A stretch of DNA of 64,000 nt from Dipylidium caninum (Eukaryota; Platyhelminthes; Cestoda; Cyclophyllidea; Dipylidiidae), in contig QEYB01000921.1 in the NCBI GenBank assembly GCA_017562135.1, positions 806,001-870,000 of the forward strand, read 5' to 3'. Positions 10,294 through 22,800 of this stretch are shown here, piece by piece; position 1 is the stretch's first letter, and every line of letters starts with the position of its first letter. The notes below the pieces were generated by a model, which saw only the letters and a program-made list of their open reading frames with translations, was not told the origin of the DNA and ran no database searches. The position numbers and the translations under genes are program-made.

Positions 10294-13200
10294 TCACCGG
10301 AAAAGATGGGACACATTTGAGGCGGGTTGCATGTCGGCCAGCATAGAAGAGAAATCTGACAGTCGCTGGTACTCTTCGTCCTCGTCTTCTGCCCAAACCA
10401 CAGTCGGCCCCGCCCTTCCCCTTCCTCATCCTCGATGAAGGTTGGATTCGAGGCCTGATGATGGTCATGGTGATTACCCCCGGTATTGGCTGAATAAGCG
10501 GTAGGTGGCAGACGAAGCGGGCATGGCAGCATCTCAGGCATCACAGTGAGGTGGGTTATCAGTGCCTCCAAAGAAGGCCATTCTTTGTCTAGACCCTGGA
10601 GCGATCGTCAAAAACAGAGCAGAAAGAATAACATTTCTGCTGTAGTCACAAATTTTAAATTAGTGGCTGTAGCATTGTATATCGCTTAGGTAATAGCTAG
10701 ACAGGTGGTCCCATTGTAATCTGTTTTGACGAAACCACAAGGCGAAATCACAGCCGTATAATAACTTAAATCAACTACTGATAACATTTTAGTAGTAAGT
10801 ATTATACGATAGAAAAAGAAGAGGAAGGAGGTTGGGAACACTTAACAATCGAAGAATAAAATACTTTAAGCACAGTAATGATAAAGTTGGCTTAAAGAAA
10901 AAAGCAAACACCGTATCTATACTCGTGTGAGAATAAGGCCATCATTTTTCTCTTCAATTCCTCTACTAGTAGAATCACCCGCTTAACAACCTCGATATCG
11001 TCCAAACAGAAAAGAGGTATTTTTTATGGAACATGTCGTAAATAGTGCCTTTAAAGACGTCGTATGAAGTTCTAGAAAGCTATTAAACAATACTGAGACT
11101 AGGGAGTAATATAACACCTGGCCTTGTGGGTAAAAAAAACGCCTCCAGGGCGAAAACGGATAGAATCGTCTGCCCAACTTCTAAATCAATTTACACTTTA
11201 AGTAATTTCACCTATGTCATCCACGTCAAGCAGGCGAAAAGGGCAACAGAAACGGTCACATAATCGATAAAAAAATCGCCATCGAGAGTTTGTAGTAATA
11301 TAAAGAGTTCTTTTGGTCGAACGAGTGGCCAGAAGTGGGCGCCGCAAGCATGCAAGACTTCCATCAGTCTTCCATTCCCGCTCCCAGTTGCACAATACAG
11401 TTGTCCTTGGCAGTAGGTGATCCTAAGGATTCGTACAAGGCTCACAAGTTCCGAGTGGGCACGACAACAGGTTATACACTAATTTTTATAATCAAATAAA
11501 GGTCGTAGCGGAACAAAAAAAGTAGTGCCAAACAGAACTTGAATTTGAAAAAAAAAGAACCAAGACGCATCTTCTAGGGCACAACAGCACGTGTATTCCA
11601 AATCCATGTGGCAGCCAGTGACATCAAATAGGATGCCTCGAAAAGGAGGGAATATCGTGCAGGGGTGAAGGAGGTTTAGTCCCCTCTTCCCCCGATGATT
11701 CAGCACTGCCACCTCGGCCGTCAAGTACAGATTGGTCGGATGTTCATGATACAAAAAAAAGAATGGGGAAGAAGAACTGAGCTGAGGCTCACCCTTCAAT
11801 TTGACTCCGTGTTTGGAGTGTTGGATGAGGTAATGGGTGATGCCGACGCAGTTCACGTGAGTTGGCACCCGCACCGAGAGAGCCCAGCAACCCGGCTGGG
11901 TCACACTGTCCCGCACCAGGAAACTGCCCGTCTACCGGGGGAAAAACACAATCCCATTCAGTTCAAACGTCGCCCTTCCTCTCGTTTTCCACAAATCTAT
12001 TTAGTATGGTATGGTATTTTACGATTTGCGATGGCTAAACACAAAATCTTCCGAGTTGAGGACGAGGTCATGTGACAAACAGTTGAAAATGACATTCATT
12101 TGACTCCCTATTTACTTTATCGCGTCAAGTTGACGTCGATTTACAGGTTGGCGTGCCACTACCATGGCAGTTGTGAAGAAAAAAAATTCAAGATGAAGGT
12201 AGTCTGCCTCAGGTCTTATTGAATTGCCCGAAGAACTGGCCGGGAAGCACTTTAGGAGAGATTCAAACAGAAAAGTACTTTTAACTGTCTACTTTTACCG
12301 CAAATTAATATGAGACTGAGTTAAACAGACTTCTAACCTAAAAGTTTTCTCCGTTCAGTAAACATTTACGCTGTATTATCTCATGAGGGCTTTTAAGGTG
12401 ACAGAGAATGGGAAATAGAAGAGTCTGTGGGTGCTAGAAAACCATTGACGCTAAAAGGGATGCGAAAAGTCTTTGTGAGGAACCGATTCAAACAAAACAG
12501 GGGAAAAAAGTGGTAATGAGCTAAATACTCACCCCAGAGACAAGAAATAGCCATCATCTACCTTAGTATATCTCGCTAGACTATTTTCTCTTCCACTTTC
12601 ACAAACAAACTGCACTAAACGACTAGACTCAGGGCAGAGACGTCATAAAAGCCACGGCAGCGAGACGACTGGGGAAAGACGTCAGTGTAGCGCATCCCAA
12701 AACACACATTTCAAATATTTAGAGAAGTTAAGGTGGTAGAGTCGATGAATGCACCGCAAATAATTATCATTTTGAACTTAACACTAGGGGAATCAACCAA
12801 GAGAGGGTCAATGCCGCCCTGTCCGAACTGACCAAACCCCACTTCAGGGCGATTGGGAGGTCACCTCCGTAGAATGGGGGAAGGCAAGTCAAGTGAGTGG
12901 GACAACGGGGCCGATAAAAGAGTGACACGGCGAAATAAGAGAGAAGTGGGGTATATTGTGGCTCTTTTTTAGCCTCTTCCCATCTTCCTCGTTAGGTCCA
13001 CTTTAAGTTAGTCGAGGTTGGTCTGTAGCGCTAATTTATGCAAGATCCCATGCAGATTTACATCATTGTGACTGTTCTAGGGGATTGGCGTCCCCTGAAA
13101 CGCCGCCGCTCCTTCCGCCTTCAATCAAAGTAAAGTCACCCCGAAGGAGAGTGAAAAAATTTCCCCAAAAGAACATGTTCCGAAAGCTTCCTCTCTCTCT

Positions 13201-13862
13201 TCCCTTCACAGCCGGAAATAAAACATCCATTCGTTGTTATTGTCATTGTACTGAACACGTTGCCGAAGAGACGGTCCAGTTGATGTATAAGAAAAGAAAA
13301 AAGAAAGTAGAATTGAGGGGTGTTTTAACAACCCGCATCCGTACTTTCGCCGACCGATTCGAGGCGCACACGCAAAGAGGACTTCAGAATTATGTGGAAA
13401 GAAAGACAAACTGCGTCTACAGTGCCACAATCACCTTGGAGAGATTTAGTCGACCTCACGCAAACTGCAAAGCCACACTCTGTGAAAGTCAAGACAGTGG
13501 AAAGGGAAGGGAAAAACTGAAGGGTGAAAAAGAGCTCCCAATGAATGTCACGCCTTCTTGCCTATCCAGTAGTTCGTGGTGCTAATCATCCACAGGGGCG
13601 TGTGAATTGTCCAAAATGCAGCCTTGCAGGAGAGCAACCGATTTACTGTGAATGTGTAAAGTTGTGGGTGTCTCGGGCGGGGGGGGGGATTCCAGCCACA
13701 CGCAGTGATGAAGGAGTTCCGAAACTTCTCAACCAGGACGGCAAGGACACCATTGTGCTTCAACTGCAGAGACCTTTATTCAAGTCCACATAAATAAGAT
13801 CAACAAGCTTCATAATGTTTTCCTGCCGATTTGATCGGTATTTGGCCAAAATCATGAAAGAG

Positions 13863-13895
<33 letters not shown>

Positions 13896-16800
13896 GGAGC
13901 TCGATGTGATCACACAATGCATGAATTGTATTGTGTCTCGGCCTCGATGGATGGCGCGGTCGGACTAAATCAGTGGCTCACCGTTTGCTCCCATGTCCAC
14001 AGCCGATCCCAATTTCCTTCCAATAATATAAATGATAATAATAATAATAATAAAGAGACGTGTAGGAAGCGTTGTATGCTGCAGGAGGCATTCAAAGCTG
14101 GCTCAAAGAGCTGATCAAGGACAAACTTCATATAGGACTAAGGCCATGAGAAGGTGAAGAAAGATATAGGAGCGTTAAGAGTGGTTGAGGCGAAAACCAG
14201 GACCACTTAATCGCAAAAAAAATGTCAATTTTGTAGGTAATCGTATCGACAGCCGCATTGATCGGACTAGAATGCGGGGCAGCACTGGTTCATACCTCTT
14301 CGTGTGTGAGCAACTCGAGAGCGACCTCTCGAGGTAGATAGGCCTGAAACCAAGGCGGAGGATGGTGTTGAGACGGCATGAGAGGCGCCGGCGTGGGGGT
14401 CGGAGTGGGTGTCGCTGTCGGTGTCGGCGTCTCCCCGGTCCATCGACTCGACTGGTGATGTGATTGTTTAAGTGGAGTGGTAGGAGCGGGTCGACAGGAA
14501 TTGAGACCACCCAACCAACCGGCATTATTTCCTGTCTGCGACTCAAACAGATGCTTTCCACCCTCGTTGCTCGTACACCGCCCGTTGTGCAGCGGTGAAG
14601 GCGACGATTCTAGACCGGCGTGTAATGGACACGCGCCGTCTATCTCACCACCACCGCCGCCACTACCGGCATCTGCTTTCGGTTGCCTAGAGAAAACAAA
14701 CAGCATTAAGCGATATGTTCTTTTGTGGTAATCAAGAATCGCCTTGAATCGCATTAACTTTAAACATTTATCGGCGCTACCCAAAGTACACAGCCCCCAA
14801 ACTGTTTCACATGGGATGCTCGAGTAAATCGGCGCCTCTTTTACAAAATCTGACAGCTGGGAAATGTGCATCAACTCCGGCTTAACTGGTGCACGACTAC
14901 TTTAAGGAGAAAAGTTTAGAACGAGTTTATTAGGATAAATAAGCAAATGAACAGTATGGTTCTCTAGGACTTACAATTTTTTGACCATGAAAATGAGCAA
15001 ATGTGACCACTTACTCACACCTCAAAAGATTTAAAAAGATTAATTATTCGATTGTTATTTTGCAAGAAAAGGCATAAAATCACCTGGAGACGTGGATGGT
15101 AAAGTGATATAATTTGTAAGCTACTTGAGTGTCAAAAGAAGGAACATGGCAGCGGTGTACGAGTGGATCCACCCAACTTCCGTTCCGGTTCTCCTTGTCC
15201 ATCGTGCAAACGTCCCAGATATCCACAAAAAGCAACAATAGAACAAATCCCTTCGGCCACCACTTGGCCGGTAAGAAGAGACGCTCGCATAGGAATGAAA
15301 TAGTTTGTGAGATTTTAAAGCTTGTGCCCGATATGCGCCCCAAGAAACAAAGGAGCTTGAGAATGCAGGCCCCCAAATGGACGTGGTTTGGTGTTATTCG
15401 CAAAGACAGTCAAAAGGACAATTCATTCGAGATAACGCGTTGACATGATGAAAGCCACATTGGAGGAGCTGGAGAAGGTAATTACCAGTGCAAGAGACGA
15501 GGAGATGTGTGGTGAATACAGCAACAACGATTTTCGAGCATGAATAATTAGTTGGGCTGTGATGAGCAAGCCTTCATACGAGGCCTGGTGTCCACTGCTG
15601 AGGCAAAAGAGACTTAAGTTAACTTCCTCTCGAGGCGCCAGAAAAAGCACGTTGATAGGCGGCTTCGGTTATATTCACGGAAGGTTGAATGGCATGACAA
15701 TGGCCGTTACTGTTAGACGAGGCCGGTCCCTCAACTGTCACTCTTAAAGGTGCTTGAAATACACAAGGTCGGTTCTAATGTGAATTCAAAAGAGCTCTAT
15801 TCTGCGAACTTCGCCTTCGTGAAGGACACCACAAAGGGAATGTGTCGAAATAAAAGTATACAAGTTGCATACAGCTGTGGCGTTGACAAATGTAGGAGAA
15901 AAAGTCAGGGGTAAAAATGACAATAGGTATTTTACATTGATACATCTTCTAATCCAGTAATTTAAAAGGACGCCGCACTCCTAGTTCATGCGAAATGAAG
16001 ATGAGTAGCGAGAGAGGAACACAGGCTAATGATAAGTATCAATTTTAGGTTCGCAAAAGACACAAAATGCATGTCAAAATATTTACGATGTAGGTAAAAG
16101 TTCCCGCATTGTGGGAGAGAAAGCTGGATCTCCTCAGTACCACTGATAATCAAGGAAGCATTTCCGTGGAGGAATCAGAAGAAACAGAATGTCATCAATT
16201 AAAAGTCAAATAAAAACGAGTCTAACGATAGGAATTTTCCAAAAAGAATAAAAAGTATGACGGTTGGTGCCAAGGTAATGACAGTCGAGTATACTTATTT
16301 TATAGGCTTCATTTAAAAACACGAGGAAGGCAATTTTAGCAAGGGAAAAATAGGTTCTCACGTCACGTTAATAACTTGCGAGAGAACACTGAACTGGTCC
16401 GTCATCCAAGTCTTTGAATAAGCGATAAAATGCCAAAGGAAGAGTTAAAAAGAGTCTAGATAAAAGAGTATTCACAGCAGACGCACCAGGCAACACCAGG
16501 ATCAGAAAGCGGTGGAACAGAGCACACGTCTGCGAGTTGGTGATGGCGCTGTGACATAGCGGCTGCCAAGGAATCCTCCGCGTCGACCTCTGCAGCGGCC
16601 GCCGCCTCGAGAATCGCGAATTCAAGAGCTTCTGCATCGTCCTCTTCATGAGACTCCGTCCCCTGGGTAGTGTCAGCGCCAGCCTCTTCCGATTTCCGCA
16701 TATCTATTTCCACCATTTCCATACCAGAGAATCCACTTCGGTGCTGCGGTGGAGGCCTCCTTCCTCGAGATCCACAGGGCGACGCATCAGAAGAAGACTG

Positions 16801-19800
16801 TCGCAAAATCTCGCCACAGCTTCTGCGCAAGGAGTTGACTCTAATGAGAAGATAAACATCGGTAAACCAAAAACTCTTATCGATTGTAACCGTATGGGTA
16901 AACATTGCCAAACGGGGAATAATTGCGTCGAATCTCGCCAACGTCAGGCAGATCCATGGAAGAATGAGGGGACAGTGGTGAAAGAGGACTACGTTAACAA
17001 ATAGTTGTCTCAACTTAATGAGGATTGAATGAGGAAGGAGTACTGTGGGGAAGCAGGACATGTAACTGGCAACGATATACGTAACCTGAGAGTCTCATTC
17101 CCATTATAAAGCCTGTCAAGGTAGAAATCTCAAAGAAAAGTTATCTGACCGACAACACAATGTCCCTGTACATAACCTCGGCGACGTGTTAAGCCTCAGA
17201 CCAAACACAGGGGCGAAATTAGACGAGGCCTTTTAAAAGAAGCCTGTGAACAGGCATTGGAGTAAATTTACAATAATGCTTGTTTAATTTGAGCAGATGC
17301 GAGAGGTGTTCTGTTTAGTCTACTGGAAAGTTGTGTCCGGTTTTGGGAATAAAACCAAATACAACTTTGTCGTGAGAGTAATTCGTATTTCCCATTTTTG
17401 AAAAAAACATCATTTTTTGATGGGAAAAAATAAACCATCACTTTTTAAATTTTTTACCCTTTGAGAAAATTTGTAGGAACAAAATCAAATGATAGGCGGA
17501 GGATGCTGGGTCCGGGGAATATGGTGGATGCGACAGAATTTCTCAGTTCAGTTCTACAATTTCTTGACAAGTCTCCAAAGCAGCAAGTGGCCTGGCATCA
17601 TCCTTCCTCTTGAACATCGCCGGCCTCTTCGAATACGTCTTTAAATCATCCACTTGCTGGCAATACTTCTCCCAATTGAGCTTTTCGTTAGGTTCTAACA
17701 GCCCACAGTGTGTTGGTCCGCGAATGTCCCACCATGCGCACCACAGCATTCTCTTACCAGAGTCAAATTTGGTTTAGGGGTGGAAGGGCCAAGTCCTCCG
17801 GATTCACAATATTCCCCTGTCCGCACGGCTTTTCCGTAAATGATCCGCTTTACATCCTGTTTGAGAAGGTCTCGATTTTGTTCGGACTCGGCCTTCCAAA
17901 CTTTTCTGAGTTCACTTATGTGGCATCCATCTTGAACATTTCCACGCCAATCCTTTCATCCGCACATGGTCCGAAAAGGGTTTGGTGAGCTGAATTGAGC
18001 CTTTCTGCGATCTTCGATGTCGTCACAAAGGGGATCTTGCTCCAACAGGGTCTTAGCAACATCGTCGTCGATCAAAGGTGGTCGACCAGATCAAAATAAC
18101 CTGCTTCAAATTTTTCCAACCATCAGAAATTGCACCTTCACCAAACACTTTCCATTAATTTACACACGCTTCTGTAGCATTTATTCCTTCTTAAAATTAG
18201 TACAAAATACAGTGACGCAAATGAACTTCATCAGTAACCATGGACATATAATCGCTTCGCACTTAAGACTAACGTAAATAAACTTTGCATTAGTCAATTT
18301 GCTACGTCAGTATGTATACATTAGGCGGTAAAAATAGAGCCGAACATGCGTCAACCAAAAATGTGCTACGTGTCGAAAACTATTATATCAGAGTACAGAA
18401 CTTTTCGGTAGACCTGATCTAACCGGAAAACAGTTGCTTTTTGTTAAAAAGAGAGGAGACCACGATCTCAAAAGCCAATAACGTTAGTGGATAAGTGGTT
18501 TTTCAAAAAAGATATTATCAGGTGGACTATTTGTTTCGTTTCAACAAAACCAAGTGGAAATGTGAAGCGGCTCAGAATTTCCACCAATCAAAAGCCTGTT
18601 GGAGGAATTTGCCGTTCTCTTGCAGGAAAAAAATAGGTTTGTTAATCTATACCGAGTCCTTATAATCAACTAACTGACAATTCCGATGATCTACTTGGGA
18701 GAAATGCCCTAGTAAAAGAATTTCTCGCATTGTCTGGTCTTAGAGCTCCCGCTCCTTCAAAAGGCAGGAGCGGGGGAAGCACGTCAACCGTCAGCCTCTT
18801 AGTCAGATGTAATTAAAGGTGACGTGGCAACACTGGTTGTCCCAATTTAGTCGGTCAGACTGAGGGAGGGGGGAAGTTGGTACGTCTCGAGTCAAAAATC
18901 AGAGACAAATAAATCATAATTCGCGGTTATAATAAGCAGATGCTTTTGGCGTTTATCAGTTAAGCTTCATGGGAGAAGTTATGAGAAATTGATTTTGAAG
19001 AAGCACGGAGAATACGATAGTAAAGGCGCCACTTAAAGGAGGAAGTGAAACGGACGCCAAAACCTGAGAATGTTCAGGCCATTCTGCAGACAGTTGTAGT
19101 CATTTGAACCGCAGTGGGACTGTCCACTCAAATCCAGGCCACTTGTTTACTACTAGAAAAGTATCATACCCCAGATACGGCAATAAAGACCACGTCCGAA
19201 GAAGGATTCATTACGTGCAACCTCGTGCCTCCAAATCACCAACTTTACTTCGACCCAAGACATCGCTTTAGGAAGGGGCTGTTTCATGGGACAGCAGGAG
19301 GAATTGGTGAAGTAGCATTTATATTTTCCATCAAAACTGTAAAGTTGTCGGCAACAAAAAGAAATGAACAAATTAATGAATGAGGGCGCAGTAAACTGTG
19401 TTGAAGGGAAACGCTTTTAACTTAGTTGCCTATGCCGTGTTAAAAGTGTGGTGCATCTCCCTTCCAAACACAGTCTTGACAAACTTCGCCCATCTAATTG
19501 TTCATCATTGAGTCCTAGGCAAAGCAACAGACATTTCGGTTTTGCTAAAGTTCAAAAAATGCATGGAAAAAGGCTACATGGATGTAACTGTAGGGTGGAA
19601 GCAATATTGGTGAAATAGATACCACTGTCTTTAAATTCAGCGCCGTTTTTGGCGTAGGCTTGTAAAGAAGTGCAAATTTCTATGTAGTGCAGTTGAGAGA
19701 CCCCTTCTTAAATGATGGCGCAGAATAACTCAACAGTAAAAGGGAAAGACATGCAACAGTGCACACGGTACCAGTGCGTAGGATATTTGAAAACTCGAAA

Positions 19801-22800
19801 CCAAGAAGTGTCACGTAGGTACGCTTTAAAGATGAACCCATCAGAGCTTGTCATGTCCCGATAATGCGAGCTGCATTCGACATAAAACTGCGTGGATAAA
19901 GTTAAAGTCAAAAGGACCAACGAGTGGCGGTTTTGAGGTATCCTAATGTCTTTCAAATACTGTGAGATCATCGCATTGCCGATTTTCCCCTCCTCCCATG
20001 GCGTGTTTAGTAAGAGGGGGAATAAGCGCAACGCATAAAATCAACAATTTCAACTTTAACGAGGTCTACCAGTTGGGTAGGAATGAATTGGTTCGCAAGA
20101 TAGATCAGGATGATTATTCGCTCCTCCCCGGAAAGGCAATTCAGGATAGGAGAGAAATTACGCCTTTAAACTAACCAGTCTGGAACACCAGATAATGTGT
20201 CTGAAGTTTACGGTTCACACATTTCATGTAATGTGTAAATGCAAGGGCATGGAACAATTTGTAGATTGGAAAGATGAGGCTAAATGGCATTTACATTAAG
20301 ACTACACCTAAAAGAGAGGCTAAAATTTGTCAATGAAGGTATGAGTCGAAACTCATGAGTCTGGGTAGGCAAAGCGGAAGTTAAATCACAATACAAAAAT
20401 CTCACGGTAAAAGAAATACAAAAATGCACAAGGGATAGCAGTGTGGTGGGCGCTAAGTCTTGCCTAAGGCAAAATTGTGGACGATAAGAAGGGCTATTCG
20501 TGGAGTCACCAGGGTTGGAGATAATTTACTGACAATACCGCCTCCATTGTGGAAATAGGGGAGATTTGAGAAGCAGGCAATACAGAATTTCCAGGATAAT
20601 GATGGTAATCTAAACGTTGTCATCAATTAAACGACTTGTCGACCGAGTATGGACACTCCTTTCATCAAAATGGAATAAGGAACGAAATCTATTCAAATAA
20701 GTTTCCATTGCAACCACACACACGCAGACAAGTCGCTAAAGCATGAGACTCAAGATAGCCAGTCTGACTGGCGAATTTTGCAAAAAGTTTTGCTTCCAAG
20801 GAAGCTTACTTGTCGCTAATCCAAAGAAAAAAGCTTTTCTACCACCGAAGTCGGGTAATAGGCGCTTCCACAGCAACACTCTGAATCGACAAATTGGCCT
20901 AGAATAACTGACATTTTGCCATGACCACTTGTGGTACGGGCATACATCATTTACTAAAGATGTTTGTCCTTCCCGCCCCTCTGCCCCACCACACTCCTTC
21001 CTCCGCCAAGGCTCTTGTCTGTGCGGGGATTTTTGTGTGCGTAGAGGATTCCTCTTCCAACCCACCCTGATCAATCCGGCCAGGGTTAACATCCCAAACT
21101 AAAGAGAGTCGCCACGATAAACGGGCTGGAAGAGATCAAAGATTCCCTCATTTGCATCAGTTGCACATGTTTTTTTACTTCTCTTTCTTTTTAATGATAT
21201 TCTGATAAATTTCTTCCTGTTTATTTTCACTTCCCTACCACGTGAGTTATGTGGAGTTAGGTGAAAAATATCGTAACAGTTGTATACGTGATGTGAATGG
21301 GGAACATTTTTAACCAGTCCACTTGGTATTCCTGCGCTTGAAGCGGATGAATAAAAGTGGACCAGTCTCCCCCTACTACTATACATTTCCCCTTTTTCCT
21401 ATGCCACCACTAAAAAACTACTGTAGCAGTCGAGCAGACCAGAGAAAAGGAGGCTGAAATAGTCAGAATGGTGACAGTTAAAACGGGGGAAGGAGTAGGA
21501 GAATATAAACAAACTCTCAGCTGTAACAGGCTTAAGGACAGATGACCGCACGAATTTGACCAAGTCTTAATGTGGGTAGGGGAGTTTAAAGTTGCAGCGA
21601 TTGGCAGAAAGGAGGGACATATTGGCAGAAGAAAAAAAAAGTTCAGACGCCTACAAGAAATCGCTCTAATCAAACGCAATTTGCCATTTAGTCACACTGG
21701 TTAATAATGCGAACTGATATTTTCAGCGTTAGGAAATATCAAAAGTTGGCATAATTCAGAAAGATGGAAACATGCTCAGGACCACCATGTACGGCAGCTC
21801 GGATTGCCAGAGAATTAGTGAGTGTTTAAGTGAACTACGTCCAAGCTATGCATTGTAATAAACTACTTGCCCCTATCCCTCACCGTTGCTTCAAAGTGGA
21901 CCTTAAAACGTGTGCTCAACCAAGTCTCGTCTCGTCTCGCTCCCCCTTGACAAGAAGTGTCAAGACCAAATCTACGACCTTTCACCTAACTGACTTAAAA
22001 ATTAGCAGAGAATGAAGATTCGCATTAATATACGTGTCCAATAGGTCTATAGTTTTGCTTATAGGAGAAAAAAGGATCGTGACCATAAAGAAAGCACCCA
22101 TACTTCTGTATTTATTAAATAACACTGCTTCTGCCCATACCTTTAATATTTAGGTATGGCTTCGAACTTGTGATTGACACTTAAGGCCAAATGAAAGCAA
22201 GTACGAAAACCCGTCAGTTGCTACAACTGTCGGCTACATGATGAATTTGGACGAATGTAAAGGTAGAGATAATTGAAGGGAAAGGAGAAAAGAAAGTTAC
22301 CTAACAGGAGGAATCGGTGGGTTTTCCAAATCATTTAGACACTTGACGACAGCTCGCGGAATGCCCATCAAATCATCCGACTCGGTATTATCCCCACCTT
22401 CTTCTGCAACAATGGAATGACTGTTGTAGAAGGGCTCGGGAGCATTGAGTCGCTCCTCCGACCTCAGCTGCACACTGAAAGAGGGCGAGTTGTTGAGCAA
22501 CATTGCGGAGTCAAGCTGACAAATGATTTGGGAGAGGGGACGCTCCAATTGCCGTTTCTTACTCCCACCTCCGCTGCCACTCTGACGCAGACGGAAGCGT
22601 GAAACGACGCCATTGCCCGAGGAGGGAAAGGGGGACTCCGACTTTTTGTGGTGAGGTGTCTGTTTGACCACTTTCTTGGATTCGTTAGCCAGAGAGTCGA
22701 GATGAGTTTTGAGCGCAACCACTGGACTGACTGCGGTAGTGCTGAGTGGATAATCGCCTAAATGAGATGAGAGAGCAAATAAAGCACTTGGCTATTCTTA

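Larger units (their letters stand above)
11932..14295 (-). other. Ninth intron of the PTB-SH2 gene
   Basis: 2364-nt intron splitting the SH2 domain just before FLVR. It holds a GA repeat (about 13870-13890) and an AAT repeat (about 14032-14052). A 166-codon + strand frame at 13085-13585 has no recognisable content. No other feature seen. Confidence 0.7.

Noticed and set aside
10478..11931. SH2 domain as a tensin
   Set aside because: Individual strands resemble tensin (GVKLK, LPCPLRLP), but the PTB domain lies N-terminal and far upstream in the same gene, no C-terminal PTB follows, and the gene ends after a short tail.
13085..13585. 166-codon + strand frame
   Set aside because: Lies in an intron of the minus strand adapter gene; no domain, no neighbouring exons, unremarkable composition.
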